From Vibrio fortis (GTDB lineage: Bacteria; Pseudomonadota; Gammaproteobacteria; Enterobacterales; Vibrionaceae): a stretch of DNA of 64,000 nt. The translations under genes and the position numbers were made by a program. Below the pieces are notes generated by a model, which made no database searches, had not been told where the DNA came from, and saw only the letters and a list, made by a program, of their open reading frames with translations. Below are positions 46,431 to 57,431 of the stretch, piece by piece; the first letter of the stretch is position 1; every line of letters begins with the position of its first letter. Location: assembly GCF_024347475.1 (NCBI RefSeq), contig NZ_AP025487.1:2418001-2482000 (forward strand). Reading direction: 5' to 3'.

Positions 46431-47627
46431 TTATTGTTCTTGCGTTGGCCAGCCAATCAGCTTCAATACTTGGTGTGCGGCTTGTTTATCTGCATCTTTG
46501 CGGATCCAATGGTGCATCTCGGTAAAGCGCTCGATTAAAACAGAATTGTCACGAGAGAGCATGGCATCGACCGACGGGAACAGAAAATCAGGGTCACACT
46601 CTTCCAAAATGTGCTCTTTAACGATCTCCTCGCCAGCAAGAATGTTAGGCAACGACACAAACTCGGTAATCGCTAGCTTTTTAACAATGTAACCCGTGAG
46701 TTTATTAACTTTATAGCCGACGACCATAGGACGTTTTAGAAGCATACATTCCAGTGCAACCGTACCTGAAGCGAGCAACACAGAGTCAGCGGCAGTTATC
46801 ACATTACGCGCAGTATCTTGCACAATCACAAAATCCAGCTCTGGTGCTGTCGCTTTCCAGATCTCGGTAAATTGTTGTTTGCGAGTCTCATTAACCGCTG
46901 CGACAACAAAGCCGATATCTGGGTACTTCTTATGGATGCGCTGGCAAGTCTCAATAAATGGTTGAGCAATCAACTTCATTTCACCGCCACGGCTACCAGG
47001 AAGCACCGCTAACCATTGTTTGTCTTGCTCTAAACCGAGAAGTTCACGCGCCTCTGCCTGATTGGGCTCTAGTGGAATCGCATCAGCTAACGTGTGTCCA
47101 ACAAACTCACATGCGACGTTATATTTATCATAAAACGCTTTTTCAAATGGAAGAAAAGCCAGTACTAGATCTGTCGCTTTATCTATCTTGAAGATACGTT
47201 TCGGGCGCCAAGCCCACACTGAAGGACTGACATAGTGAACCGTTTTGATGCCGGCATTCTTCAGGTCGAGCTCTAGACGTAAGTTGAAATCGGGGGCGTC
47301 AATGCCAATAAATACGTCAGGTGGATTGTTTGTGAAGTACTTTACTAACTCTGCTTTAACCTTCAGCAATCGAGGTAGTCTTCCAAGAACTTCCACCAAC
47401 CCCATAACCGCAAGCTCTTCCATTTCAAACAGAGATTCGCAGCCCAGAGCCTTCATTTTTGGACCGCCAATACCAACGAACTCCGCATTAGGATATTGAG
47501 CTTGAATCGCTTTAATGAAGCCCTCACCAAGCGTATCACCAGAGAGTTCCCCAACGACAATACCAACGCGTAGCGGTCTTTCTGAAGGTGTTTGGGTATG
47601 GTTTGATTGCATCGTTTCTACTGACAT
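46431..47627 (-). CDS. lpxB: lipid-A-disaccharide synthase
   Basis: Joins UDP-diacylglucosamine and lipid X into the lipid A disaccharide, at the inner-membrane face. 398 residues, slightly longer at the N-terminus than E. coli (382). The GT19 fold starts L-R-V-G-I-V-V-G-E-L-S-G-D, with G-I-D-A-P-D-F-N-L, H-Y-V-S-P-S-V-W-A-W and L-L-P-G-S-R-type (L-P-G-S-R-G-G-E). AGGAAAGG precedes ATG 47627. A strong terminator separates it from lpxA, so it probably has its own promoter. Confidence 0.97.
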   Translation of the reverse strand: MSVETMQSNHTQTPSERPLRVGIVVGELSGDTLGEGFIKAIQAQYPNAEFVGIGGPKMKALGCESLFEMEELAVMGLVEVLGRLPRLLKVKAELVKYFTNNPPDVFIGIDAPDFNLRLELDLKNAGIKTVHYVSPSVWAWRPKRIFKIDKATDLVLAFLPFEKAFYDKYNVACEFVGHTLADAIPLEPNQAEARELLGLEQDKQWLAVLPGSRGGEMKLIAQPFIETCQRIHKKYPDIGFVVAAVNETRKQQFTEIWKATAPELDFVIVQDTARNVITAADSVLLASGTVALECMLLKRPMVVGYKVNKLTGYIVKKLAITEFVSLPNILAGEEIVKEHILEECDPDFLFPSVDAMLSRDNSVLIERFTEMHHWIRKDADKQAAHQVLKLIGWPTQEQ

Positions 47628-47658
47628 AAACCTTTCCTGATTCCTTACGGCTTAAAAC

Positions 47659-47691
47659 AAAAAAGATCGCTAATTTGAGAGCGATCTTTTT
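47659..47691 (-). terminator. strong terminator between lpxA and lpxB
   Basis: Perfect 12-bp stem AAAAAGATCGCT / AGCGATCTTTTT with an 8-base loop; on the minus strand it is followed by TTTTTTGTTTT. It interrupts the lpxA-lpxB transcription that is continuous in E. coli. Confidence 0.92.
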
Positions 47692-47750
47692 GTTAATGGG
47701 TTAATGAAACTATGAATAAACACATCAGCAACATTCACCCTGTCATTTTA

Positions 47751-48539
47751 CTATCGGATAATTCCACGCTCAGAGCTTTCAAGCATCTCAAGCATTGGGT
47801 TAATCGATGGGAATTCAGTCGCCATCTCTACCAATGTTTCTTTTGCTTCGTCTAGCGTTTTACCTGAACGGTAGATTTCTTTGTACGCTTTTTGTAGTGC
47901 ACGAATCTCAGACTTCTCGAAACCATTGCGCTTCAGGCCAACAAGGTTCAAACCAAACGGTGCAGCATGGTTGCCTTGTGCAAGAACATATGGAAGCACA
48001 TCTTGTACTACCGCTGAACAACCACCAATGTATGCGTAAGCGCCAATTGAACAGAATGGGTGAATCGCAGATAGCGCCATAACACCAGCGTAGTCACCAA
48101 CAGTAACATGGCCACCTAGAATGGCGTTGTTACCGATGTGAGTGTGATTTCCAACAATGACGTCGTGCGCTACGTGAGCGTTTACACACAGTAGATTGTC
48201 ATCACCAATCACGGTCGTTGCTTTATCTTGAACCGTACCACGGTGGATTTGAACCGCTTCACGAATAACGTTGCGATCACCAATAACTACAGTCGTGTCT
48301 TCACCACCGTACTTCTTATCTTGATTCTCTTCACCAATCACAGCATGCGGGAAGATTCGGTTATCTTTACCGATTGTCGTGTGACCTTTGATCACAACGT
48401 GCGACATAACTTCAGTGCCTTCACCAATCGTTACGTTGCCAGAAATGTAAGTGAATGGGCCCACAGATACATTTGCACCAATGGTCACCTCACCTTCTAT
48501 TACCGCTGCTGGGTGAATGTTTGCTGTTTCATGGATCAT
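47751..48539 (-). CDS. lpxA: acyl-[ACP]-UDP-N-acetylglucosamine O-acyltransferase
   Basis: First step of lipid A synthesis. 262 residues, exactly as in E. coli, from ATG 48539 ([10 protein letters not shown]); the longer frame to 48560 is not used. Left-handed beta-helix of hexapeptide repeats (I-G-A-N-V-S, I-G-E-G-T-E, I-G-K-D-N-R). Catalytic histidine in N-A-H-V-A-H-D. C-terminal helical domain from about residue 190. One base separates it from the fabZ stop. Confidence 0.97.
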   Translation of the reverse strand: MIHETANIHPAAVIEGEVTIGANVSVGPFTYISGNVTIGEGTEVMSHVVIKGHTTIGKDNRIFPHAVIGEENQDKKYGGEDTTVVIGDRNVIREAVQIHRGTVQDKATTVIGDDNLLCVNAHVAHDVIVGNHTHIGNNAILGGHVTVGDYAGVMALSAIHPFCSIGAYAYIGGCSAVVQDVLPYVLAQGNHAAPFGLNLVGLKRNGFEKSEIRALQKAYKEIYRSGKTLDEAKETLVEMATEFPSINPMLEMLESSERGIIR

Positions 48540-48540
48540 A

Positions 48541-48993
48541 TTAAAACTCTCTACGAGCACATTTTAGTTCAGCTGAACATACTACTTCACCGTCCACTTT
48601 TGCTACACCATTGAATGATGCGATGCCACGGCGCTCTTTAAGGAATTCCACTTCAATAACAAGCTGATCACCAGGTACTACTGGCTTGCGGAACTTCGCT
48701 TTATCAACACTTGCAAAGTAGTACAGCTCATTCTCTGATGGCGCACCAAACGATTTAAATGCAAGCAGACCTGTTGCTTGAGCCATTGCTTCAAGAATCA
48801 ACACACCTGGGAATACCGGAAGTTGTGGAAAGTGGCCAGTAAACTGAGGCTCGTTCACAGAGACATTCTTAATCGCTGTCAGTGTTTTCTCTTCTTCAAA
48901 GTGAGTCACACGGTCGATCATTAGGAATGGGTAGCGATGAGGTAGTAGTTCCTGAATTTCAGTAATGTTCATCGTTTTCTGTTCAGTAGTCAA
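48541..48993 (-). CDS. fabZ: 3-hydroxyacyl-[ACP] dehydratase
   Basis: Dehydrates 3-hydroxyacyl-ACP in fatty acid synthesis and competes with LpxA and LpxD for hydroxyacyl chains. 150 residues. Hotdog fold with catalytic His in L-P-H-R-Y-P-F and Glu in V-L-I-L-E-A-M-A-Q. It starts with TTG at 48993: AGGA lies 8 bases before, and the homologous N-terminus M-T-T-E extends to it; the next ATG (48972) would lose the residues. Located between lpxD and lpxA as in E. coli. Confidence 0.96.
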   Translation of the reverse strand: MTTEQKTMNITEIQELLPHRYPFLMIDRVTHFEEEKTLTAIKNVSVNEPQFTGHFPQLPVFPGVLILEAMAQATGLLAFKSFGAPSENELYYFASVDKAKFRKPVVPGDQLVIEVEFLKERRGIASFNGVAKVDGEVVCSAELKCARREF

Positions 48994-49052
48994 AGTCGTA
49001 TTCCTATTTGTATTCTTTAGTCAATTAAAGGGATTATAAACGAAAAAGACCC

Positions 49053-49077
49053 GCATGACGCGAGCCTTTTAATTAGA
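49053..49077 (-). terminator. weak terminator/attenuator between lpxD and fabZ
   Basis: Minus-strand 11-bp stem AAAAGGCTCGC / GCGGGTCTTTT with two G-U pairs, loop GTCAT, then TTCG. The T-run is part of the arm, so termination is probably partial. Confidence 0.6.
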
Positions 49078-49087
49078 AATGCTGGAA

Positions 49088-50119
49088 TTATGATTCCGAG
49101 CCCTTCTCGATAAGTTTTTCAACAGTTTTCAGACGCTTGTTCATCTCATCAATGCGATGTACGCGCGTTGCCGTTTTACGCCACTCTTTATTTGGCTGTA
49201 AAGGAATACCTGAAGAGTACATACCTTTCTCAGTGATGCTACGCATAACCATACCCATTCCGGTAATCGTTACACCATCTGCGATCTCAATATGGCCATT
49301 GATCACGCTACCACCACCAATAATACAGTATTTACCTATCGTTGTGCTGCCAGCAATGATAGTACCACCCGCTAGAGCTGAACCATATCCGATGTGAACG
49401 TTATGAGCGATTTGCATCTGGTTATCAAGGATGACGTTATCTTCAATAACAGTGTCATCAAGAGCTCCGCGGTCAATCGTCGTACACGCGCCGATTTCAA
49501 CACGGTTACCAATTCGAACCGTACCGACTTGAGGAATCTTGATCCATTCACCTCTTTCATTCGCGTAACCAAAGCCGTCAGAGCCAATCACAGTGCTTGA
49601 TTGAACCAAACACGCTTCGCCTAGTACAACTTCATGATAAATACTTACATTCGCCCACAGTTTAGTGCCTAAGCCAATCTTCGCATTTTTACCAATGAAA
49701 CAACCCGCGCCAATTACCACGTTATCGCCTAGCTCAACGCCAGATTCAATCACAGCATTCGCGCCAATCGATACGTTCTTACCTAAGACAGCGGACTCAG
49801 CAATCACTGCAGAATCTGCGATAGCCGAAGCCGGTTCAGGAGTAGTATCAAGAGCTTGTGCCACCTTAGCAAACGCAACGTAAGGGTCATCGACTACGAT
49901 AACGTGAGTCGTACACAGCTCGCGTTCACTCTCTTTTACCATCACAGCAGACGCTTTACATTCAGCTAAGTGCTTGCTGTATTTTGCATTTGAAAGGAAG
50001 GTTACATCCCCTTCTTGTGCCTTATCCATTGGAGCCACGGCAGAGACAACAATATTGCCTTCACCATGTAACTCACCCCCGGTAATTTCTGCCAATTCGG
50101 CTAAAGTCAGATTCTTCAT
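49088..50119 (-). CDS. lpxD: UDP-3-O-(3-hydroxyacyl)glucosamine N-acyltransferase
   Basis: Third step of lipid A synthesis. 343 residues (E. coli 341). N-terminal uridine-binding domain (residues 1-100), hexapeptide beta-helix ([18 protein letters not shown]) and C-terminal helices. Catalytic histidine in [10 protein letters not shown]. Start ATG 50119; it is 5 bases after the skp stop, so tightly coupled. Confidence 0.97.
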   Translation of the reverse strand: MKNLTLAELAEITGGELHGEGNIVVSAVAPMDKAQEGDVTFLSNAKYSKHLAECKASAVMVKESERELCTTHVIVVDDPYVAFAKVAQALDTTPEPASAIADSAVIAESAVLGKNVSIGANAVIESGVELGDNVVIGAGCFIGKNAKIGLGTKLWANVSIYHEVVLGEACLVQSSTVIGSDGFGYANERGEWIKIPQVGTVRIGNRVEIGACTTIDRGALDDTVIEDNVILDNQMQIAHNVHIGYGSALAGGTIIAGSTTIGKYCIIGGGSVINGHIEIADGVTITGMGMVMRSITEKGMYSSGIPLQPNKEWRKTATRVHRIDEMNKRLKTVEKLIEKGSES

Positions 50120-50124
50120 AGAGC

Positions 50125-50634
50125 TTATTTCAGTGATTTGATTACTTTCTCAGAGATATTGTATTCAGGTTTTGCGTATTGAAGCGTAGAGATGTCTACG
50201 ATCATGTCGTAGCCTTCTTTCTCAGCTACTTTTTCTACCGCTTCTTGAATCACTTTGAATAGCTTCTGTTTCTCTTGAGCTTCACGACGCTGGCTCGCTT
50301 TCTCAAGAGCTTGTGCTTTGATCTTGTACTTGCTGTCTAGTTGACCAACTTCAATACGTAGTTTTTCAACTTCTTCTGGACCAAGAAGCTCGCCATCACG
50401 CTTTAGCTTTTCAATCTTAGTTTGAGCTTCCGCTTGAATGCTTTGCAGTTCAGCCGCCTTGTCTTTGAACTCTTCCTGCATTTTTTGAAGAACAACTTCA
50501 CGCTGAGGTAGAGCCTGGAATACTTGTGCAGTGTTCACGTAGCCAATTTTCTGTGCCGCTTCTGCCGCCGTTGCAAAGAAAGAAGAGCTAAGAACGATAA
50601 GGCCTAGACCTGCTGCTTTCATCATTTTTTTCAA
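50125..50634 (-). CDS. skp: periplasmic chaperone Skp/OmpH
   Basis: Holds unfolded outer-membrane proteins on the way to BAM. 169 residues. Signal peptide cleaved near A-E-A-A, followed by A-Q-K-I-G-Y-V-N-T at the trimer-forming N-terminus and a long charged coiled-coil (residues about 45-125). It starts with TTG at 50634: AGGA lies 7 bases upstream, while ATG 50625 would sit too far, and the M-K-K start matches family members. bamA is immediately upstream on the same strand. Confidence 0.95.
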   Translation of the reverse strand: MKKMMKAAGLGLIVLSSSFFATAAEAAQKIGYVNTAQVFQALPQREVVLQKMQEEFKDKAAELQSIQAEAQTKIEKLKRDGELLGPEEVEKLRIEVGQLDSKYKIKAQALEKASQRREAQEKQKLFKVIQEAVEKVAEKEGYDMIVDISTLQYAKPEYNISEKVIKSLK

Positions 50635-50652
50635 AATATTGTCCTTTAAGTA

Positions 50653-53058
50653 TTAGAAAGTTCTACCAATGGTGAATGTGAAGAACTCTTCATCATCACC
50701 TTCGTAAATTTTAATTGGTTTCGCTAGAGAGAAAACCAGTGGTCCCATTGGCGACATCCACTGTAGGGCTGCACCGTATGAAGAACGATAGTTCGTTGGA
50801 TCTGAGTAATCATAATAGTATTTAGAGCCACTATCAGGAGCTCCCCTATCGACAAACTCGGTATCCCATACACTTGCCATATCAAAGAACACACTGGTTC
50901 GGATCTGACTGCGTGCTTCGTCTGAAGCAAATGGTGTAGGTACGATCAACTCCAAACTCGCTAATGCTACAGCATTACCACCAACCGAATCATCGGTTGC
51001 ACTAGTATATTTAGGATTATTAAATGGGCTCTCGGAGTAAACAGCTTTAGGACCTGCTGAGTTAGACCCAAAGCCACGTAGTGTGGTGAAACCACCTGCA
51101 TAATAGTTCTCGTAGAATGGGAACAAGTTATCATTACCATCCGTCTGACCATAACCATTACCATAGCCTAAACGGCCACGCATCAATAGCGTAAACTCAT
51201 GCTTTTTGGTCAGTGGGATGTAATGTTTTACATCATACTGCGCTTTGAAATACTTAACATCTGAACCTGGTACCGTCATTTTGTAGAAAGCACGTTGGTG
51301 GTTACCCGCCGTCGGGAAAAAACCACGGTTCAAGTTATTACGCGTCCACGAGATATTAATGTCGAAGTCATCCGTTAGGATGTTTTCGTCACCATACTGA
51401 TTGATACTTTTGGCAAATTGCTCGACTTGAACATAACCAGGAACGTTACCAATCTTGTTGTGAGTATAGCCGACACCAAACTCGATACGATTCAACTCAT
51501 CCACAGGAAAACCCCATGTCAGACTGGTTCCATAGCTTTCATTAGTATAGTCAACAATACCTGCTTCCGATGCTTCGAACTCGTTGTAGAAGATCTTGCC
51601 ACCTAAACTCACACCATCTAGATTCCAGTATGGGTCACGATAGTCCAAGCTCACATTCTTTTGATAGTCGTTCATCATAGCGCTTACGCCAACACGATTA
51701 CCAGAACCTGCAAAGTTATCTTGCTGAAGGCCAACTTGGAAACTTACACCCGACTCAGTACCGTAGCCGACACCAAAGTTGATGCTGCCCGAGTTCGCTT
51801 CTTTCACGTTGTAAACCAAATCTACTTGGTCTTCCGTGCCTGGTACACGTACCGTCTGAACATCAACCGTTTCGAAGAAGCCCAAACGATTCAAGCGACT
51901 CTTACCCGTGTCGATGGACTTAGAGTTGAGCCAGCTGCCTTCCATTTGACGCATTTCACGGCGTAGTACTTCGTCTTTGGTTGAGTTGTTACCCGTAAAA
52001 CGGATATCGCGTACGTAGATTCGACTCCCCGCTTCAACGTTAATCACCAAAGAAACTTCTTGAGTCTCATCGTCGAATTCAGGAATCGTGCGTACTTGTG
52101 GGTAGGCATAGCCAGATTCACCCAAGATACGCTTAACGTTCTCTTCTAGAGAGGTAACCGCAGAACCGTTATAAGTATCGCCCTCTTCAAACGGCACTAA
52201 CGCTTCAAAGTCAGCCTCACGACCAATAAGCTCACCACGGAACTTAACGTCTTTCACCTTATAAGGCAGGCCCTCATCAAGGCCAAGCGTGATGTACACA
52301 CCTTTCTTATCTGGTGAGATAGATACTTGAGTAGAATCAACTTGGAACTTTAAGTAACCACGGTCAAGGTAATATGATTTCAGAGCTTCAATATCACCCG
52401 CAAGCACTTGCTTCTGATACTTTTCGTCTGCTAAGAAGTTCCACCATGCAACATCAACATTTAGATTAAAGCGACTCAGTAACTCTTCATCACTGTAGAC
52501 TTCATTACCGATAAAGTTGATCTGCTGAATCTTCGCTGACACACCTTCAGTAAAGACAAACTTAAGGTCTGAACGGTTACGAGGAAGTGGAGTAACGACA
52601 GCTTTTACTGTTGCGTTGTATTTACCCACGCTGTAGTAAAAGTCTTCTAAGCCTTTTTCAATGTTGCTTAGCGTCGTGCGGTCAAGAGCTTCACCTTCAC
52701 GCACACCAGATGCATCTAGGTTCTGTTGAAGCTGCTCTTCTTTAATCGCTTTGTTGCCAGAAAAAGAGATACTAGCGATTGTTGGACGCTCTTTCACTTG
52801 AACAATCAATACACCTTCATCACGTAATACTTTTACGTTCTCAAAGTTGCCTGATGCGTAAAGCGCACGAATGATCTCAGATACATCGCTTTCATCTACT
52901 TGGTCGCCAATACGTACTGGCATTTTCAAGAGAGCAGCACCTAATGCTACGCGCTGTAAACCTTCAATCTTAATATCTTGAACTACGAAGTTTTCTGCTC
53001 CATTCGCAGCCACGCTTGTGGCCAATAGACTTGCGAACAGAATTTGCTTAATCGCCAT
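50653..53058 (-). CDS. bamA: outer membrane protein assembly factor BamA
   Basis: Essential outer-membrane barrel insertase. 801 residues (E. coli 810). Signal peptide (A-V-A-A-N-G-A region), then five POTRA domains (about residues 25-420) and a 16-strand barrel. The lid-loop-6 arginine region is V-R-G-F-like (R-G-F-G-S-N-S), and the protein ends in T-F-T-I-G-R-T-F with the terminal Phe recognised by the BAM machinery. Next to rseP and skp as in other gammaproteobacteria; in E. coli this segment is sigma-E controlled. Confidence 0.98.
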   Translation of the reverse strand: MAIKQILFASLLATSVAANGAENFVVQDIKIEGLQRVALGAALLKMPVRIGDQVDESDVSEIIRALYASGNFENVKVLRDEGVLIVQVKERPTIASISFSGNKAIKEEQLQQNLDASGVREGEALDRTTLSNIEKGLEDFYYSVGKYNATVKAVVTPLPRNRSDLKFVFTEGVSAKIQQINFIGNEVYSDEELLSRFNLNVDVAWWNFLADEKYQKQVLAGDIEALKSYYLDRGYLKFQVDSTQVSISPDKKGVYITLGLDEGLPYKVKDVKFRGELIGREADFEALVPFEEGDTYNGSAVTSLEENVKRILGESGYAYPQVRTIPEFDDETQEVSLVINVEAGSRIYVRDIRFTGNNSTKDEVLRREMRQMEGSWLNSKSIDTGKSRLNRLGFFETVDVQTVRVPGTEDQVDLVYNVKEANSGSINFGVGYGTESGVSFQVGLQQDNFAGSGNRVGVSAMMNDYQKNVSLDYRDPYWNLDGVSLGGKIFYNEFEASEAGIVDYTNESYGTSLTWGFPVDELNRIEFGVGYTHNKIGNVPGYVQVEQFAKSINQYGDENILTDDFDINISWTRNNLNRGFFPTAGNHQRAFYKMTVPGSDVKYFKAQYDVKHYIPLTKKHEFTLLMRGRLGYGNGYGQTDGNDNLFPFYENYYAGGFTTLRGFGSNSAGPKAVYSESPFNNPKYTSATDDSVGGNAVALASLELIVPTPFASDEARSQIRTSVFFDMASVWDTEFVDRGAPDSGSKYYYDYSDPTNYRSSYGAALQWMSPMGPLVFSLAKPIKIYEGDDEEFFTFTIGRTF

Positions 53059-53106
53059 ACTTATTCTAATTATTCCTTGCTACTACCAAAGCCTGTGACG
53101 AACCAT

Positions 53107-54465
53107 TCACAGACGAGTAAAGTCGTTAAATATTGCTAGAGCCATCAGTGAGAAGATAATCGCACTGCCCACTCGGTAACCCATTTCTTGTACCTTTTCG
53201 GGTACAGGTTTACGAGTAATGGCCTCAATAGCGAAAAAGAGCAAATGACCACCATCTAACATAGGCAGTGGTACTAAATTTATAATGCCTAAGTTCACAC
53301 TAATAAGAGCTAAGAAACCTAAAAAGTAAACCAAGCCATAATCTGCTGTGGTGCCGGCACCTTTAGCAATCGAGATTGGGCCACTTAGATTGTTCAACCC
53401 TACATCACCCACGATAAGCTTCTTAAGCATCGTCAGTGTGAGGTCAATGATCTGACCTGTTTTATCAATCGCCTTTCCTACAGCTTCAAATACACCAAAT
53501 TGAAGTTCAAAGCGATAGTCTTCCGGCCATTCTGCGACTTCTGGAGCAATACCAGCATAACCAATTGAACTACCGTCCGATAGCTCACGAGATTTTGGTG
53601 TTAATGTCAGCTCAGTTTGGTAACCATTGCGGTCAACAGCAACACTCAATGCTTGATCCGGGTTTGAGCGAATAGCTTCAACCACCATCGGCCAATCACG
53701 AATCTCTACACCATCAATACTGACAATGTGATCACCGACTTCAAAGCCTGCTGAATAAGCAGCGCCGTCTTCCATAACCTGAGCAAGCGTTGTTGAGATC
53801 TCAGGAGAAAATGGCTTGAAACCTAAAGTCGACATGGCCGATTCGGTTTCAGGGTCAAAAGACCATTGAGTCAGATCGAGAGTCAACTTCTGTTCTAGAC
53901 CAATGTTGTCTTGAGAAGTTACAGTCACCGTCATGCTGTCATCACCAATATGTGAGATCAGACCGATGTTCACAGATTCCCAATCAGCGGTTTTGATTCC
54001 TGAAATAGATTTAAGTTCCATTCCAGATTCAATTCCTGCTTGAGCAGCAATAGATTGCGGAGCAACCTCACCAATTACAGGCTTTACGGCAGGCACACCA
54101 ATCAAAAAGACTAACCAATACGCAAAGATGGCGAACAAGAAGTTAAACGCTGGACCAGCACCCACAATCGCCGTTCGCTTCCACAAAGGTTTCTTATCAA
54201 AAGCATATTGTTGCTGCTCTTCGGTGACGTCATCGACTCGACCGTCAAGCATTTTAACGTAGCCACCAAGAGGGATTATCGACAAACTATACTCAGTACC
54301 GTCTTTGCCGACTTTGCTCCAGATTGATTTACCAAAACCAATCGAAAACTTTTCAACTTTTACGCCGCAACGACGAGCGACCCAAAAGTGGCCAAACTCA
54401 TGAACTGCGACCAGTATCCCTAACGCAACGATGAAGGATACGAAGTTCCATAAAATTCCACTCAT
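53107..54465 (-). CDS. rseP: site-2 protease RseP
   Basis: Intramembrane zinc metalloprotease that cuts the anti-sigma factor RseA and so releases sigma-E. 452 residues, four transmembrane segments. H-E-x-x-H motif as V-H-E-F-G-H-F-W near residue 22 and third ligand in L-D-G-G-H-L-L. Two tandem PDZ domains in the periplasmic loop (about 115-310). Overlaps the end of dxr by four bases (ATGA). Lies directly before bamA, which depends on sigma-E in E. coli. Confidence 0.98.
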   Translation of the reverse strand: MSGILWNFVSFIVALGILVAVHEFGHFWVARRCGVKVEKFSIGFGKSIWSKVGKDGTEYSLSIIPLGGYVKMLDGRVDDVTEEQQQYAFDKKPLWKRTAIVGAGPAFNFLFAIFAYWLVFLIGVPAVKPVIGEVAPQSIAAQAGIESGMELKSISGIKTADWESVNIGLISHIGDDSMTVTVTSQDNIGLEQKLTLDLTQWSFDPETESAMSTLGFKPFSPEISTTLAQVMEDGAAYSAGFEVGDHIVSIDGVEIRDWPMVVEAIRSNPDQALSVAVDRNGYQTELTLTPKSRELSDGSSIGYAGIAPEVAEWPEDYRFELQFGVFEAVGKAIDKTGQIIDLTLTMLKKLIVGDVGLNNLSGPISIAKGAGTTADYGLVYFLGFLALISVNLGIINLVPLPMLDGGHLLFFAIEAITRKPVPEKVQEMGYRVGSAIIFSLMALAIFNDFTRL

Positions 54466-55670
54466 AACAACTGCTCTTCAATAAACTGAACGGCAAGGTT
54501 TCGTGACATAGTATCTAGCTCTAACAAGCTTTCCAAGCTATCTAGACTTTCAGACGTATGTTGTTCACAGACTTTGTTCATAACGTGTTCGTTAATTAAG
54601 GCAATGTCTGTGAATTTCACTTTTTCATTTAAGAATGCGTCTACTGCGACTTCGTTGGCTGCATTAATCGCCGTTGTCGCATGTTGTCCAAGGTAACAAG
54701 CTTCGATAGCCAGTTTTAAACATGGATAGCGTGCATAATCGGGTTCTAGGAAAGTCAGTTCACCCACTTTGGTGAAATCAAGGGGCTTAACACCCGCCTC
54801 GATACGTTCAGGGTAAGACATCGTCAATGCAATAGGTGTTGCCATATCAGGCTCGCCCATTTGCGCCAACACAGAACCGTCTTTGTATTGAACCATAGAG
54901 TGAATCACAGACTGCGGATGAATGATCACCTTAAGTTGATCTTGAGATGCATTGAACAGCCATTTAGCTTCAATATATTCAAGACCTTTATTCATCATGG
55001 TCGCAGAATCGACAGAGATCTTAGGCCCCATAGACCAGTTAGGGTGTGCAATCGCTTTTTGTGGGGTAACCGACGCCAGTTCAGCCACATCTGTGTAACG
55101 GAATGGGCCGCCTGAGCCAGTTAAAAGGATATGGTTAATGCCATTCGCTTCTAAATCACAGCGACCCAAATTAGTTTGTACGTTTTGAGGCAAACATTGG
55201 AAGATAGCGTTATGTTCACTATCGACAGGGAGCAACTCAGCACCATATTTCTCAACGGCATCGATAAACAACTGACCTGACATCACCAAGGCTTCTTTGT
55301 TAGCAAGTAAAATACGCTTACCCGCCTTCACTGCAGACATAGTCGGTAACAAGCCTGCAGCACCTACGATAGCGGCCATCACTGTATCAACACTGTCTAA
55401 AGCCGCAACCTGGCACAAACCATCATTACCACTTAAAACCACCGTCGAGACAGAGTCATTTTGAAGCTGACGCTCTAGCTCTGCAGCGGCTTGAGAACAC
55501 GCCATAGCAACATACTCTGGCTGCCATTTGTTCACTAGTGCCCGCATTTTTTCTACATTAGAACCCGCCGCTAGTGCCACAATATTGTATTGAGTAGGGT
55601 TCTGTTCAACGACTCTTAAGGTGCTTGCACCGATTGAGCCTGTTGCGCCAAGGATAGTTAGATTTCGCAT
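54462..55670 (-). CDS. dxr: 1-deoxy-D-xylulose 5-phosphate reductoisomerase
   Basis: Second step of the MEP isoprenoid pathway; feeds the polyprenyl phosphate used by the next gene uppS. 402 residues. NADPH loop L-G-A-T-G-S-I-G near the N-terminus, metal-binding D-S-E-H-N-A-I-F and substrate loop H-P-N-W-S-M-G. ATG 55670 (M-R-N-L-T-I-L-G) is preferred; a start at 55697 would fall inside a hairpin stem. cdsA precedes it with a terminator-like stem between. Confidence 0.96.
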   Translation of the reverse strand: MRNLTILGATGSIGASTLRVVEQNPTQYNIVALAAGSNVEKMRALVNKWQPEYVAMACSQAAAELERQLQNDSVSTVVLSGNDGLCQVAALDSVDTVMAAIVGAAGLLPTMSAVKAGKRILLANKEALVMSGQLFIDAVEKYGAELLPVDSEHNAIFQCLPQNVQTNLGRCDLEANGINHILLTGSGGPFRYTDVAELASVTPQKAIAHPNWSMGPKISVDSATMMNKGLEYIEAKWLFNASQDQLKVIIHPQSVIHSMVQYKDGSVLAQMGEPDMATPIALTMSYPERIEAGVKPLDFTKVGELTFLEPDYARYPCLKLAIEACYLGQHATTAINAANEVAVDAFLNEKVKFTDIALINEHVMNKVCEQHTSESLDSLESLLELDTMSRNLAVQFIEEQLL

Positions 55671-55688
55671 CTCATTTAGACCGTAGGA

Positions 55689-55718
55689 ATAAAACAAAGG
55701 GCAGATAGCTCTGCCCTT
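55689..55718 (-). terminator. terminator-like hairpin between cdsA and dxr
   Basis: 9-bp stem AAGGGCAGA / TCTGCCCTT with a 4-base loop; on the minus strand followed by TGTTTTATT. It may weaken reading from cdsA into dxr. Confidence 0.6.
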
Positions 55719-55723
55719 ATAAT

Positions 55724-56566
55724 TTAGAATGCTAAGTAAAGCAGAGCAAAGACAGGGAAGGCAGCGGTTAAACTGTCAATTCGGTCCAGTATTCCACCAT
55801 GACCCGGAATTAGGTTACTGCTGTCTTTAATACCAGAAACTCGCTTGAACATACTTTCAACGAGGTCACCCAGGACAGAGATCACCACAGTGATTAAGGT
55901 GATCGCTATCATTTGGATCGGGCTAGTAAATTGAATATCAAATAGCCCCGCAAAAATCCAAGCGACAATCAGCGCTGTGATGATACCGCCAATCAAACCT
56001 TCAATGGTTTTGTTTGGACTAACCGCAGGTGCCATTTTACGTTTACCAAAACTCTTTCCAGCAAAGTAAGCACCGCTATCCGCCGCCCATACAAGTAAGC
56101 AGACAAACATAACCAGCTTAGCTCCATGGTACGGGTCTTGATCGATACCATTAGCTCTCAGAATCACTACACTCCAAAAAAACGGGAGTAGTGTTAAAAT
56201 ACCGAAACAATGTCTCAGTAGAGTAGAACCTTGCCATGCTGAGGTCGATTTAGGATAGGTCACCGCTAAACCACTCGCGATAACCCACCATAGAGAGCCA
56301 ATCGCTAACACTGCAAAGTGCGCGCTTGATAGGTGGTTTAAGCTAAACGCATCAAATGGGATTAACGCCAAGCTTGCGACACTAATGGCCACAGTTGGTA
56401 CAAGAGCCAAGTAACGTGACTTGCTCTCTACAAACTGAGTCCACTCCCAGTAACCTAAAAGGGTAATCACAAACAGTGATAAAATGAAGGTTGCTAGTGA
56501 TAACTCGAAAATGCCAAGAATAACCAGAGGAGCCAAGATCAGCGCAGTTATAATTCGTTGTTTCAA
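55724..56566 (-). CDS. cdsA: phosphatidate cytidylyltransferase
   Basis: Makes CDP-diacylglycerol for phospholipid synthesis. 280 residues with about eight transmembrane segments. The family signature is at residues about 240-270: [19 protein letters not shown], with the D-R-I-D-S metal site. Start is TTG at 56566, AGGA 9 bases upstream; no nearby ATG fits (M-K-Q-R-I-I-T). It is 15 bases after uppS, so translationally close. Confidence 0.95.
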   Translation of the reverse strand: MKQRIITALILAPLVILGIFELSLATFILSLFVITLLGYWEWTQFVESKSRYLALVPTVAISVASLALIPFDAFSLNHLSSAHFAVLAIGSLWWVIASGLAVTYPKSTSAWQGSTLLRHCFGILTLLPFFWSVVILRANGIDQDPYHGAKLVMFVCLLVWAADSGAYFAGKSFGKRKMAPAVSPNKTIEGLIGGIITALIVAWIFAGLFDIQFTSPIQMIAITLITVVISVLGDLVESMFKRVSGIKDSSNLIPGHGGILDRIDSLTAAFPVFALLYLAF

Positions 56567-56581
56567 ACTAAAAAATCCTTA

Positions 56582-57334
56582 TTAGCTGTCCATCATTGCT
56601 TTGATTTGCTCACCAGTACAGCCAAATCGACGCTCTCGATTGACAAACCATGTTACCGCTTCAACCAAGCTATCTTCGTTAAAGTCAGGCCAGTACTGTT
56701 CTGTGAAATACATTTCTGCATAGGCAAGCTGCCATAGCATAAAGTTACTAATACGGCACTCACCACTGGTGCGAATAAGCAGATCCACTTCTGGAATATC
56801 AGACATAGTGAGGTGTGAAGTAATCAACGGCTCATCGATATCATCAATGCTAAGATCGCCCTCTTTCACTTGGGTTGCAATCGACTTAACCGCTTGTTGA
56901 ATATCCCATTTACCGCCGTAGTTAGCCGCAATGTTAACAACCATGCCTGTGTTGTTACTGGTTAAAGCTTCCGCTTCTGCAATTTTCTTTTGTAGTCGCT
57001 CGTTGAAACGACTTTTGTCACCAATAACACGCAACTGTAGATTATTCTTATGCAGCTTTTTAACCTCGCTAGCGAGTACAGTAATAAAAAGCTCCATAAG
57101 GACACCCACTTCTTCCTCTGGTCGACGCCAGTTTTCACTACTGAAAGCAAACAACGTCACGGCTTTAATACCGAGTCTTGCAGAAGATGAGATGGTTTTA
57201 CGAACCGCCTGAACGCCATTTTTATGGCCAAATACGCGAGGTTTACCCTGAGCCTTAGCCCAGCGGCCATTACCATCCATGATGATAGCAATGTGCTTTG
57301 GGAGAGAGTCTGTGAACGCTTGAGAATTATGCAT
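56582..57334 (-). CDS. uppS: undecaprenyl diphosphate synthase
   Basis: Makes the C55 lipid carrier for peptidoglycan and lipopolysaccharide. 250 residues. Cis-prenyltransferase motifs [14 protein letters not shown] near residue 15, the phosphate-binding H-K-N-G near 40, and [13 protein letters not shown] near 195. The start is ATG 57334 (M-H-N-S-Q); the longer frame would begin at TTG 57349. No strong ribosome site is visible, so translation may be weak. Confidence 0.95.
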   Translation of the reverse strand: MHNSQAFTDSLPKHIAIIMDGNGRWAKAQGKPRVFGHKNGVQAVRKTISSSARLGIKAVTLFAFSSENWRRPEEEVGVLMELFITVLASEVKKLHKNNLQLRVIGDKSRFNERLQKKIAEAEALTSNNTGMVVNIAANYGGKWDIQQAVKSIATQVKEGDLSIDDIDEPLITSHLTMSDIPEVDLLIRTSGECRISNFMLWQLAYAEMYFTEQYWPDFNEDSLVEAVTWFVNRERRFGCTGEQIKAMMDS

Positions 57335-57373
57335 AAAAGAGTGAATCAAATTCTAATAGTCGGATAGAGTAGC

Positions 57374-57408
57374 ATAAAAAAACGCTGAACGGTGAGAACA
57401 GCGTTTTT
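57374..57408 (-). terminator. terminator after frr
   Basis: Minus-strand stem AAAAACGCTG / CAGCGTTTTT with an 11-base loop, then TTATGC. Lies between frr and uppS. Confidence 0.85.
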
Positions 57409-57431
57409 CCAACAGAGAAGAATATGGAAAA

